From NCBI GenBank assembly GCA_039027855.1, contig JBCCJI010000020.1, positions 8,906 through 72,905 on the forward strand: a stretch of DNA of 64,000 nucleotides, in the 5' to 3' direction. Of the stretch, positions 25,619-34,380 are shown piece after piece. Every line of letters begins with the position of its first letter. The stretch's first letter is position 1. This stretch comes from Thermohalobaculum sp039027855 (GTDB lineage: Bacteria > Pseudomonadota > Alphaproteobacteria > Rhodobacterales > Rhodobacteraceae). The notes beneath the pieces are model-generated. The model saw only the letters and a list, made by a program, of their open reading frames with translations. It did not search any database and had not been told where the DNA came from. The position numbers and the translations under genes were made by a program.

Positions 25619-27093
25619 GCCCCGCCTCCAAGCTTGATCGCGACATTCTTGGTCTGCACGTAGTTCCACAGCGCCTCGCGCCCCTTCTCGCGGCCATAGC
25701 CCGAGCGACCGTAGCCGCCGAAGGGTGTTTCGACCCCGCCGGCGAACCATTCGTTCACGAAGACCTGCCCCGCGCGGAGCCGCCGCGCCGCACGCGTGGC
25801 CCGGTCGAGATCGCGGGTGAAGACGCCCGCGACCAGGCCGTAGTCGGTTGAATTGGCTATCTCGATCGCTTCGGCATCGTCGCGGAAGGACAGGACCGAG
25901 AGCACCGGGCCGAACACTTCCTCGCGCCCGATGGCCATATCGGGCGTCACGTCGGCCAGCACGGTGGGTTCCATGAAGGCGCCGTCGCGGTTCAGCGCCC
26001 GGCCGCCGGTTATGGCGCGGGCGCCCGCCTTCTCGGCTGCCGCGACCATGCCGACCGCCCGGTCGCGCTGGGCGATCGAGACCATGCTGCCCATCGTGGG
26101 GCCGAAGACCGGGCTATCGGCGCCCGGCTGCACGGTCAGGCTGCGGGCCACGCCTTCTGCGCGTTCGATCAGCTCGTCGCGCCGGCTCTCATGCACGATC
26201 ACCCGACTCATCGCCGAGCAGACCTGGCCTGCGTTGAAATAGATCCCCCAGCGGATGTCCCTCTCGAAGGCTGCGAGATCGGCGTCGTCATGCAGGATGG
26301 CGGCGGATTTCCCGCCGAGCTCCAGCACGCAGGGCACGACGTTCTGTGCCGCCGCCGTGGCGATGGCGATCCCGGTGGGGACCGAGCCGGTGAAGACGAT
26401 CTGGTCGACACCCGGATGGGCCGACAGCGCCGCCCCGGCCTCACCCCCCAGCCCGCAGAGGATGTTGACCGCCCCCGCCGGGAAGCCCGCCGCTACCGCC
26501 GCCTCGACCAGATAGGCGTTGGTCAACGGCGTCAGTTCCGGGGTTTTGACCACGCAGGCATTGCCCGTCGCCAGCGCTGCCGAGAGCGAGCGCGCCGTCA
26601 TCTCCAGCGGATAATTCCACGGGATGATCTGGGCCGAGACGCCATAGGGCTCATGCTCGGTCCAGTCATAATAGCCGGCGCCGAGCGGGACCGAGCGGCC
26701 TTCGACGGTCGATGCCTGATTGCCGTAATATTCGAAATAGAGCGCCGCGCCACCGACCTCGATCAGGCTCTCCCAAAGCGGTTTGCCCTGCTCGCGGGTC
26801 AGGATCGCCGCGATCTCCTCGCGCCGCTCGGTGAGGTGGCGGCCCATGGCCTGCACCATGCGGCCCCGTTCGATCGGGCGCATGTCGCGCAGCACGCCTG
26901 AGCGGTGCACCCGCGCCGCCGCCGCCGCCGCGCGGTCGACATCATGGGCATCGGCCAGCGCCTGCTCGGCCAGTGTCTCGCCGGTCGCGGGGTCGGTGAC
27001 GGCGATCCGGCCCGCGCCGCCATCGACCCAGGCGCCGTCGATATGGTTCTGCCAATAGGGTTTGATCTCGGTTCGGTCGATCAGGTCGGCCAT
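25615..27093 (-). CDS. NAD(P)-dependent aldehyde dehydrogenase
   Basis: A 492-residue ALDH-superfamily enzyme. Catalytic residues are visible: N160 in IIPWNYPLEM, E258 in LELGGKSAAI, C292 in NAGQVCSAMSRV, and the cofactor loop FTGSVPTG. The C-terminal WFAGGVETPFGGYGRSGYGREKG is typical of betaine-aldehyde-like ALDHs. It oxidises an aldehyde to a carboxylate; in this operon, an aldehyde released by the Rieske oxygenase or the aminotransferase is the likely substrate. 9 bp separate it from the sulfotransferase gene. Confidence 0.95.
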   Translation of the reverse strand: MADLIDRTEIKPYWQNHIDGAWVDGGAGRIAVTDPATGETLAEQALADAHDVDRAAAAAARVHRSGVLRDMRPIERGRMVQAMGRHLTERREEIAAILTREQGKPLWESLIEVGGAALYFEYYGNQASTVEGRSVPLGAGYYDWTEHEPYGVSAQIIPWNYPLEMTARSLSAALATGNACVVKTPELTPLTNAYLVEAAVAAGFPAGAVNILCGLGGEAGAALSAHPGVDQIVFTGSVPTGIAIATAAAQNVVPCVLELGGKSAAILHDDADLAAFERDIRWGIYFNAGQVCSAMSRVIVHESRRDELIERAEGVARSLTVQPGADSPVFGPTMGSMVSIAQRDRAVGMVAAAEKAGARAITGGRALNRDGAFMEPTVLADVTPDMAIGREEVFGPVLSVLSFRDDAEAIEIANSTDYGLVAGVFTRDLDRATRAARRLRAGQVFVNEWFAGGVETPFGGYGRSGYGREKGREALWNYVQTKNVAIKLGGGA

Positions 27094-27102
27094 CGGCTGT
27101 CC

Positions 27103-27843
27103 TCAAACGGTGATGCGGTGGGCATGTAGGTGGTCGTAATGCGGCTTCATCCGGCGATACACCCGGCGCACCCGCTCGGGCGCCTCGGCGATCTCGACAT
27201 AGCGGCGGGTCTGGCGCGTGAGGCCGGTGGAGCGGGCGAGGTTGTGGTGAAACGAGCCGCCATCCCACCAGCTATGCGCCGCAGGGTCACCGCCAGGCTC
27301 CCAGCTCAGCGCTTCGGGCAGGAAGGGGATGCCGACCGCCTCGCAGAAGGCCGCGACCACGGCCTCGGGTGCCTCCAGCAGGTCGTCGCTGTCGATCACC
27401 GGCGGGGGTCTTCCATCCAGCGCCCAGAGCAGGTCGAACAGCGCCCGCTGCTCGGGAAAGCCCACCTCTGCCTCCTCGAAGTCCGGCCACTTGTCGTGGA
27501 TCGAGCTGAGCGTCTTGGCCGGGTCGCGGATCAGGAAGGCGTGGGTGAAATGGGCGAGAAACTCGGGCGTCCACAAGTGGCTGATGTAATGCGGGAAATC
27601 CTTGGTGAAGACCGGCCGCGCTGCAGCCCGCGCCTGCATGTCGGCCCAAACGCTCTCCAGCGTCAGGCCGGGCGTGGTTTTGTCTCCTGGGCGAAAGCGC
27701 GGCCAGAGCGGGTCTTCGCCCTGATACCACGCCTCGCCGAAGGGTTCGTGCAGGCAGTCCATGTCGCCGCGTTGGCGCATCATCCACTCGAACGCGGTGG
27801 AGGTAGAGCGTGGCACCGCCCAGAGCGCCACGATCTTATGCAT
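27103..27843 (-). CDS. Sulfotransferase-family protein
   Basis: A 246-residue P-loop protein. VALWAVPRSTSTAFEWMM (residues ~5-22) is the 5'-phosphosulfate-binding loop of the sulfotransferase superfamily, and FLIRDPAKTLSSIHDKW is the 3'-phosphate-binding R-D-P ... S segment. The rest is helical, Trp/His-rich near the end. This compact type is often encoded in metabolic clusters and some members may bind other phosphorylated ligands. It sits inside the Rieske/ALDH operon, with its ATG overlapping the upstream stop by 8 nt, so it is surely co-transcribed. Its role in a catabolic operon is unexplained. Confidence 0.82.
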   Translation of the reverse strand: MHKIVALWAVPRSTSTAFEWMMRQRGDMDCLHEPFGEAWYQGEDPLWPRFRPGDKTTPGLTLESVWADMQARAAARPVFTKDFPHYISHLWTPEFLAHFTHAFLIRDPAKTLSSIHDKWPDFEEAEVGFPEQRALFDLLWALDGRPPPVIDSDDLLEAPEAVVAAFCEAVGIPFLPEALSWEPGGDPAAHSWWDGGSFHHNLARSTGLTRQTRRYVEIAEAPERVRRVYRRMKPHYDHLHAHRITV

Positions 27844-28672
27844 TAAGGCGGTCCAACAGCCGCCCGTGCGAACCCTCCGGCGCGATGGCGAGATCGCGGA
27901 AGATCGCCCAGTAGAGCGCCGTGTCATGGCCGATCACCGGCTTGCCGAGCAGCGTCTCGAGCCGGGGTGTCAGGTGCAGCGGCCGCTCGGGCACGCCGCC
28001 GGGGCCGGATCGGAAGTTGCACATGCCGTTGATCAGGTAGGCGTCGGCGCCCGGCGCTTGTTCAGCCACGTAGAGAAAGCTGCGCTCGGCCAGGTCGCCA
28101 TCGAAGATCCAGCGCCGGGCGTTTACCGCTTCCTGGCTCTCGAACCAGCCTTGGTCGTGGAAGTTACCGGCCCAGATCACGTCGAACCCGGCCTCGCGCA
28201 GGAACCCGGCCGTGCCCTGCCACCAGTCGGGCCAGTGATAGGCGGCATTCAGCGCCACCTTTTCGACGCCCATCGCCCGCAGCGCCTCGACCATGGCGTA
28301 GCCGGCCATGTGAAAGCGGATGCCGTACTTCTCCGACAGCGCCTCGCCGTGCTGCCGGATCCCCTCGACGCCCAGCCCGCTGGCATGCACCCAGTTGGAG
28401 CCGACCTGACCCGCCACATCGACGCCGTTCCGCGCCATGCAGTGCACGAAATCGTCGAGCATCCCGAAGTTCCGCCGCCGCTGATCGAGGCCATGGGCAT
28501 AGTCCGGATCATGCAGCATCCAGCCATGCACGCCGACCGTGCGGGGCGCGATGCGCAGGAAATCCGACGGCGCGGCGTCATAGTCGAAGGGCGGGCAGGT
28601 GAAGCCGACCTGATGGGGAAAGAGCTTCTGCTCCGGCGTCCACCGGGTCGGCATGGCGAGCGCGTCAGCCAT
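27836..28672 (-). CDS. Asp/Glu racemase superfamily (maleate isomerase/AMDase-like) protein
   Basis: A 278-residue protein with the two-domain layout of the Asp/Glu/hydantoin racemase superfamily, closest by eye to maleate cis-trans isomerase and arylmalonate decarboxylase: VGFTCPPFDYDAAPSDFLRI at the N-terminus (with a Cys), VGSNWVHASG, MVEALRAMGVEKVALNAAYH, and GKPVIGHDTALYWAIFRDLAI near the end (the PVIxxxxAxxW segment). The usual second catalytic Cys position near AYLINGMCNF holds a Cys. It may isomerise, racemise or decarboxylate a dicarboxylic intermediate. It overlaps both neighbours by 8 nt in the operon. Confidence 0.75.
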   Translation of the reverse strand: MADALAMPTRWTPEQKLFPHQVGFTCPPFDYDAAPSDFLRIAPRTVGVHGWMLHDPDYAHGLDQRRRNFGMLDDFVHCMARNGVDVAGQVGSNWVHASGLGVEGIRQHGEALSEKYGIRFHMAGYAMVEALRAMGVEKVALNAAYHWPDWWQGTAGFLREAGFDVIWAGNFHDQGWFESQEAVNARRWIFDGDLAERSFLYVAEQAPGADAYLINGMCNFRSGPGGVPERPLHLTPRLETLLGKPVIGHDTALYWAIFRDLAIAPEGSHGRLLDRLNA

Positions 28673-29747
28673 CGATCGCCTCGCGCATCCAGCGCTGCAG
28701 ATGCATGACCGGATGCTCGGAGTTCACCCCACCAGCCGGCGCAACCACCAGCGGCCCCGGCACATAGCCGCGCGAGCGGAGGCCCCGCTGCACCGATTCG
28801 ACGAGGTGGATGTCTTCTTCGACGGTCGTCGCCCGGTCCTGCACGGCAAGCCTGCGCACCGTCTCGTCATCCGCGCCCTCGACCGAGTACCAGCCACGCC
28901 AGACCGTCACCGTCTCGGGCCCTGTGGCGCGCCAGTGATAGGTATTGAGCACGTTGCCCGGGTAGACCTGAAAGCTGAACATCGGCCAGAGGAACCAGCT
29001 CGAATACTCGTGCGCGTGGTCGAAACCGCTCTCGATGTCATAGGTCATCTGGTCGAGCGACTGACACTCGGTCGTGTGGCGCAGGCACATTCCTTGCGGT
29101 TGGATGTCATAGGTCTCGGGCCGCACCACGCCGTTGGAGAAGGTCGGGTGGTTCAGGCTGCAGTGATAGCATTCCGAGTAATTCTCGACCGAGACCTTCC
29201 AGTTGCAGTGCTCCGGGATCTCCACCCATTCGAGCGGGCGGAGCGTCGCCCAATGGGGCACCCAGTCTTCCAGCTCGGCCCGCGTGCCGGGGAACCAGTC
29301 GTCCATCGGCGCGGCATGCGGGTCGAGGTTGACGAAGACGAAGCCCAGGAAATCCTCCACGCGCACCGCGGTCAGGCAGATCGAGGATTTGTCGAACCCC
29401 TCCACCGCCTTGATGTTCGGCCCGGCGCGGAGTTGCCCGGTCAGCTCATAGGTCCAAGCGTGGTAGGGGCAGACCACCACGCGCGTCTTGCCGCTGCCTT
29501 GCACAAGCTGATGCGCCCGGTGCTGGCAGACATTGAAAAAGGCGCGGATGACACCGCCGCGCCCGCGCACGGCGAACAGGCTCTCGCCCGCTATCTCGAA
29601 GGTCGTGTAACTGCCCGGCGTCGGGATCTCGCTCGCATGGCAGGCAAATTGCCAGGTCTTGGCCAACAGCCCGGTCTTCTCGGTCTCGAAGACGATGGGG
29701 TTCGTGTAGTAGCTGGCGGCGAGCGAGCGGATCGGAGCGGTCATCAA
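28665..29747 (-). CDS. Rieske non-haem iron oxygenase, alpha subunit
   Basis: A 360-residue oxygenase. The Rieske cluster ligands are C74/H76 (CQHRAH) and C93/H96 (CPYHAW). The mononuclear iron site is in ENYSECYHCSLNHPTF with H195 and H200. This arrangement resembles the quaternary-ammonium oxygenases (stachydrine demethylase, glycine-betaine oxygenase GbcA, carnitine oxygenase CntA) that cleave C-N bonds by hydroxylation. No reductase partner is encoded in the window, so electrons must come from an unlinked reductase. Its ATG overlaps the regulator stop by four bases. Confidence 0.9.
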   Translation of the reverse strand: MMTAPIRSLAASYYTNPIVFETEKTGLLAKTWQFACHASEIPTPGSYTTFEIAGESLFAVRGRGGVIRAFFNVCQHRAHQLVQGSGKTRVVVCPYHAWTYELTGQLRAGPNIKAVEGFDKSSICLTAVRVEDFLGFVFVNLDPHAAPMDDWFPGTRAELEDWVPHWATLRPLEWVEIPEHCNWKVSVENYSECYHCSLNHPTFSNGVVRPETYDIQPQGMCLRHTTECQSLDQMTYDIESGFDHAHEYSSWFLWPMFSFQVYPGNVLNTYHWRATGPETVTVWRGWYSVEGADDETVRRLAVQDRATTVEEDIHLVESVQRGLRSRGYVPGPLVVAPAGGVNSEHPVMHLQRWMREAIDG

Positions 29748-30628
29748 CTGTCCCCGGAGTAGAGGCCGAGACGGCGGCGTCGGGAATGGAACGCTTCCAC
29801 ACGTTCGACGATCTCGCCCCCGGCCTGCGCGATCACAAACGACAACAAAGTCTCCAAAAGCGCGATCGTGCTGACGGAGGACGGGAAGAATTGCGGCGTG
29901 TCGGCGGCCACGACAAAGCCGTGATCGGCTGCGCGATAGATCGGGCTCGCCAGGCTGTCGGTGATGCCGATCACGGTCACGCCCTGCTCGCGCGCGACCG
30001 CGACCGCCTCGATCACCTCGCTGCGGAAGGGCGCGCAGGTGATGGCGATCAGCACGTCGCGATGATCTGTCCAGGCCAGGTCGTCGGTCGCGACCGAGCC
30101 TGCGCGCGGGATCGCCTGGAACTGCTTCATGCCCGTCGAGGCGAGATACGTGAAGTTGCGCGCATTGGCGTTCATCACGCCAACACCCAGCGTGAAGACG
30201 TCGCGTGCGTTCCAGATCGCCGATGCGGCGGCCGTTAGCTGATCGGCGGTGATGCCGGTGAAGGTCTCCTCGATATTGCGCAGCGCCGCTTGCACCATAT
30301 CGGCGTAAAGCCCGCCCATGCCGCCGGATTTGCGGATGCCCTGCAGCAGGCGGACGCGGTCGGGGAATGTGACCTGGCCCCTGCGGATCGCCTCTCGGAA
30401 GGGCTCGCGAAAATCCTCGTAGCCCTCGAACCCGACCTGGCGCGCCATGCGCACGACGGTGTTGGGCTTGACCTTCGCCGCCTCGGCAATCTCGCGCACG
30501 GTCGAGACGCCCACATCGCGCGGGTTCTCCAGCACGTATCTTGCCGCCTTCTGCGCCTCGGGCGTCAGATCGCCGAATTCCTCGGCGAGGCGGCTCAGCA
30601 CGTTTGATGATACATCTGTCCCATCCAT
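29744..30628 (-). CDS. MurR/RpiR family transcriptional regulator
   Basis: A 294-residue regulator: an N-terminal HTH_6 domain (residues ~5-75: LTPEAQKAARYVLENP, then REIAEAAKVKPNTVVRMARQVGFEGYEDF) and a C-terminal SIS sugar/phosphate-isomerase-like domain (~125-260: VFTLGVGVMNANARNF, DVLIAITCAPFRSEVIEAVAVA, VIGITDSLASPI). First gene of the minus-strand operon and only 58 bp from the divergent dehydrogenase gene, so it probably controls both units. The effector ligand is unknown. The ATG at 30628 is preferred; the frame is open to 30745 but would overlap the divergent gene. Confidence 0.92.
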   Translation of the reverse strand: MDGTDVSSNVLSRLAEEFGDLTPEAQKAARYVLENPRDVGVSTVREIAEAAKVKPNTVVRMARQVGFEGYEDFREPFREAIRRGQVTFPDRVRLLQGIRKSGGMGGLYADMVQAALRNIEETFTGITADQLTAAASAIWNARDVFTLGVGVMNANARNFTYLASTGMKQFQAIPRAGSVATDDLAWTDHRDVLIAITCAPFRSEVIEAVAVAREQGVTVIGITDSLASPIYRAADHGFVVAADTPQFFPSSVSTIALLETLLSFVIAQAGGEIVERVEAFHSRRRRLGLYSGDS

Positions 30629-30686
30629 GATTGACGACGGTATAAACGTGCGATTAGCCTGTCTAGGCTTTTTCGCGGGAGGTCGC

Positions 30687-33152
30687 ATGGCAGAGGCAAA
30701 ATTCCCCACCGACGCGCGGGTCGTGATCGTCGGCGGCGGCATCATGGGGGTCGGCCTCGCCTATCACCTCGCGCATGAGGGCTGGGGCGCTGAGACGGTG
30801 CTGCTGGAGAAGGCCGAACTCACCTCAGGCTCCACCTGGCACGCGGCGGGGCAGATCACGCATTCGACCTCGTCCTTCAGCCTCGGCAAATGCGTGGATT
30901 ACAATATCGGGCTCTACGCGGGCGCGCTGGAGGCGGAGACCGGGCAGGCGGTCACCTGGCATGGCTGCGGGTCTTTCCGCCTCGCCTATACGCCTGACGA
31001 GATGGACTGGCTGCGCCACACGCTATCGGTCGGCCGGGCGCTCGGCTTCAACATCGAGCTGGTGGGGCCGGAGCGGGTGGCGGCGCTGCACCCGTTCTAC
31101 AACCTCGACGGGGTGCTGGGTGCTCTGCACACGCCCGATGACGGGCATGTCGATCCGACCAACGTCACTATGGCCATGGCCGCCGGTGCCCGGGCCAAGG
31201 GCGTGCGCATCATCCGCCGCTGCCAGGCGAGCAACATCACCGCCACGCCCGATGGGTGGCTGGTCGAGACCGCTGAGGGCGCCATCCGCTGCGAGCATGT
31301 CGTCAACGCAGGCGGCACCTATGCCCGGCAGATGGGCGAGTGGTCAGGCCTGCAGCTGCCCATGACCTCGATGACGCACCACTACTTCGTGACCGACGAG
31401 GTGCCGGAATTCCGCGATCTCGACCGTGAGCTGCCGGTGATCCGCGATGACCGCAAGGTCTCGGGCTATATCCGGATGGAGCAGAAGCGCGGCCTCATCG
31501 GCATCTATGAGAAGGCCAATCCCAACACCGTCTGGGAGGATCACTGCCCCTGGGAGGCGGAGAACGAGCTGTTCGATGCCGATTACGACCGCGTCATGCC
31601 CTGGCTCGAGGAGAGCCTCAATCGCATGCCCGTGCTCGCCAGCCTCGGTATCGCCCGCGATGTGCATGGCGCGATCAGCCACCCGCCCGACGGCAACCCG
31701 CTGATCGGCCCGGCCCCGGGGGTGCACAATTACTGGTGCTGTTGCGGCACCCAGATCGGCATCGGCTGGGGGCCAGGGCTGACGCGCGAGCTGGCGCGCT
31801 GGATGGTGCACGGCGCGGCCGATATCTCGATGCGCGACTACGATCCGCGCCGCTTCGGCAGCTATGCCACCAAGGACTGGCAGGTGATCAAGGCGCGCGA
31901 GGACTATTGCCTGCGCCACGAGATCCCGTATCCGCATTTCAACCGCCTCGCCGGCCGGCCGATCAAACCCTCGCCGCTCTATGACGTGCTAAAGGTCAAG
32001 GGCGCGGTGTTCGAGGAGGTCTACGGCTTCGAGCGCCCCCGCTGGTTCGCGCGCGAGGGCGTCGAGCAGCGCGATCACTACAGCTTTCGCCGAACGCCGG
32101 TCGACGACATGGTCGCGGCCGAGGTCGCCGCGGTCCGGGGTGCTGCAGGGGTGATGGACGTCACCGCCTTCACCAAGGTGCTGGTCGAGGGGCTGGACGC
32201 TTATGCGCTGCTCGATCGCCTGACGGCGAACCGGATGCCGCAGAAGACCGGCTCGATCACGCTGACGCATCTGCTGAACCGCCGCGGCCGGATCGAGCTG
32301 GAGACGACGATCGTCCGCATGGGGCAGGACCGGTTCTACCTGGTCTGTGCCGCGTTCTTCGAACAGCGCCTGCTCGACCATCTGTCACATGAGCGTCGGG
32401 GCGAGGACGTCACCGTCACCGCGCTCTCTGCCGAATGGTCGGCCCTGTCGCTGAACGGCCCGCGCTCGCGCGATATCCTCGGCGCCTGCACGGCCGCGCC
32501 GCTCGACAACGCGCATTTCCGCTGGCTCTCGGCGCAGGAGATCACCGTCGCAGGCCACCGGATCTGGGCCTTCCGCATGTCCTATGCCGGTGAGCTTGGC
32601 TGGGAGTTGCATATGCCGAACGCCGCCTGCCGCGATGTCTATGCCGCGCTATGGCAGGCGGGCGCGCCGCTTGGCCTCACCGACTACGGCAGCTTTGCGA
32701 TGAACGCGATGCGCATGGAGAAAGGGTTCAAGGGCGCGGGTGAACTGACCAACGAAGTGACCCTGGCCGAGGCCGACGTACTGCGCTTCGCCCGCCGCGA
32801 CAAGGCGTTCCTCGGCGCCGAGAGAACCTTCAACACCGACATGCCCTGGGTCTGCGCCTATCTGGAGATCGAGCCCGACGGGGCCATCGACGGCCATGGC
32901 GGTGAGGCGGTCTTGATGCAGGGCACGGTGATAGGCTCCACCGCCTCGGTCGCCTATGGCCCGACGGTCGGCAAGATCCTGGCCTTCGCCTATGTCGCGC
33001 CCACGGCCGCCGCGCCCGGCACGGCGCTGGAGGTCGTGATCCACGGCACGCCGCGCGCGGCCCGGGTACTGGGGGCGCCTGCCCACGACCCCGACAGCCT
33101 GCTGCCGCGCACCGATGCGCTCAGCGCCGGCGTGGTGGAGCCGGCCGAATGA
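30687..33152 (+). CDS. FAD-dependent dimethylglycine/sarcosine dehydrogenase-like protein
   Basis: An 821-residue flavoprotein: an N-terminal DAO/FAD domain (VVIVGGGIMGVGLAYHLAHEG, GSTWHAAGQITH), an FAO_M middle domain, then a C-terminal aminomethyltransferase (GCV_T) region from ~residue 430 (RRTPVDDMVAAEVAAVRGAAG, LTANRMPQKTGSI, MSYAGELGWELHMP, MEKGFKGAGELTNEVT). Enzymes of this plan oxidatively N-demethylate dimethylglycine, sarcosine or N-methylproline and hand the C1 unit to tetrahydrofolate. GGGAGG precedes the ATG at 30687; the longer frame overlaps rpiR. First gene of the divergent operon. Confidence 0.92.
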   Translation: MAEAKFPTDARVVIVGGGIMGVGLAYHLAHEGWGAETVLLEKAELTSGSTWHAAGQITHSTSSFSLGKCVDYNIGLYAGALEAETGQAVTWHGCGSFRLAYTPDEMDWLRHTLSVGRALGFNIELVGPERVAALHPFYNLDGVLGALHTPDDGHVDPTNVTMAMAAGARAKGVRIIRRCQASNITATPDGWLVETAEGAIRCEHVVNAGGTYARQMGEWSGLQLPMTSMTHHYFVTDEVPEFRDLDRELPVIRDDRKVSGYIRMEQKRGLIGIYEKANPNTVWEDHCPWEAENELFDADYDRVMPWLEESLNRMPVLASLGIARDVHGAISHPPDGNPLIGPAPGVHNYWCCCGTQIGIGWGPGLTRELARWMVHGAADISMRDYDPRRFGSYATKDWQVIKAREDYCLRHEIPYPHFNRLAGRPIKPSPLYDVLKVKGAVFEEVYGFERPRWFAREGVEQRDHYSFRRTPVDDMVAAEVAAVRGAAGVMDVTAFTKVLVEGLDAYALLDRLTANRMPQKTGSITLTHLLNRRGRIELETTIVRMGQDRFYLVCAAFFEQRLLDHLSHERRGEDVTVTALSAEWSALSLNGPRSRDILGACTAAPLDNAHFRWLSAQEITVAGHRIWAFRMSYAGELGWELHMPNAACRDVYAALWQAGAPLGLTDYGSFAMNAMRMEKGFKGAGELTNEVTLAEADVLRFARRDKAFLGAERTFNTDMPWVCAYLEIEPDGAIDGHGGEAVLMQGTVIGSTASVAYGPTVGKILAFAYVAPTAAAPGTALEVVIHGTPRAARVLGAPAHDPDSLLPRTDALSAGVVEPAE

Positions 33153-33192
33153 CCCGGCCAGCCCCCCAACACCCGACCGAGGGCTGAGCGTC

Positions 33193-34377
33193 ATGGATGC
33201 CGGCGCGCCGATCCTCGACCGAGACCACAGCGGGGCCGCGCCGGGTCTCGCCATCCCGCGCGACCGCGCCGCGCCTCGGATCACGCGCATCGCGCTCTGG
33301 CACGTCCCGTTGACCAGCCACGCGACCTATTACATGGCCGAGGGCAAGACCTGCGCGACGGTCGAGACCGTGGTCCTGCGCGTCGACACCGATGCCGGCA
33401 TCACCGGCTGGGGCGAGGTCTGCCCGATCCCGCATTACCTGCCGGCCTATGCCCGCGGCGTGGCTCCAGCGATCCAGGAGATGCTGCCCGTCCTCCTCGG
33501 CGCCGATCCGCTGGGGGCCGAGGCGCTGATCGCCCGGGCCGAGGCCTGGCTGCCCGACCACCGCTACGCCAAATCCGCGCTCGACATCGCGTGCTGGGAC
33601 ATCACGGGCAAGGCCGCGGGCCTGCCGCTCTATGCCCTGCTTGGCGGGCGTCAGGCCGAGACGCTGCCGCTTTATCACTCGGTGACCTGCGTCGAGCCCG
33701 ATGAGATGGCGCGTATCGCCGTCGAGGCGCAGCGCATGGGCATGACGCAATTCCAGGCCAAGCTCGGCGCATCCGGCGGTTGGCAGGCCGATGTCGAACG
33801 CCTGATCAGGGTGCGCGAGGCGGTGGGCCCGGGGCCGATCCTCTATGGCGACTGGAACTGTGGGACCACCTCGCTGGAGGCGACGCGCGTCGGCCGGGCG
33901 GTCGCGCATCTCGACGTGATGCTGGAGCAGCCATGCCCCACCATCGCCGATTGCGCCCGGGTGCGCGAGGCCACGGGCCTGCCGATGAAGCTGGACGAGG
34001 TTGCCCATGACACCGCGAGCCTGCTGGAGGCCCACGACCGCGGCTGCATGGATGTCGTCGCCCTCAAGCTCAGCAAGTTCGGTGGGCTGAGCGCCACGCG
34101 CCGGGCGCGCGATCTTTGCCTCTATCTCGGCGCGCGGATGTGTATCGAGGATACTTGGGGCAGCGACATCGCCACCGCGGCGGTCCTACACCTCGCCGCC
34201 GCCACGCCACCCGGCCGGGTCCAGAATGTCTGCGATCTCTCGGGCTATGTCGCGCCGCGCCTGGCCCCGATGTCGCCGAGCCGCCGCCAAGGCCGTATCG
34301 CCCTGCCCGAGGGCCCCGGGCTTGGGATCGAGATCGACGAGGCCGCCCTCGGCGCGCCCGACAGGATCTGGGAGTAA
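33193..34377 (+). CDS. Mandelate racemase/muconate-lactonizing (enolase superfamily) enzyme
   Basis: A 394-residue enolase-superfamily protein. Metal ligands D220 (LYGDWNC), E245 (MLEQPC) and D268 (KLDEV); acid/base Lys candidates K190 (FQAKLG) and K292/K295 (LKLSKFGG). A Lys on each barrel face fits the MLE-type racemase/epimerase/dehydratase group; the motif set resembles the betaine 2-epimerases (hydroxyproline/proline betaine) described from Rhodobacterales gene clusters that also hold Rieske and N-demethylase genes. I infer epimerisation of a betaine or imino acid; the exact substrate is not proven. It has a ~28-residue N-terminal extension. Confidence 0.85.
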   Translation: MDAGAPILDRDHSGAAPGLAIPRDRAAPRITRIALWHVPLTSHATYYMAEGKTCATVETVVLRVDTDAGITGWGEVCPIPHYLPAYARGVAPAIQEMLPVLLGADPLGAEALIARAEAWLPDHRYAKSALDIACWDITGKAAGLPLYALLGGRQAETLPLYHSVTCVEPDEMARIAVEAQRMGMTQFQAKLGASGGWQADVERLIRVREAVGPGPILYGDWNCGTTSLEATRVGRAVAHLDVMLEQPCPTIADCARVREATGLPMKLDEVAHDTASLLEAHDRGCMDVVALKLSKFGGLSATRRARDLCLYLGARMCIEDTWGSDIATAAVLHLAAATPPGRVQNVCDLSGYVAPRLAPMSPSRRQGRIALPEGPGLGIEIDEAALGAPDRIWE

Positions 34378-34380
34378 GCC

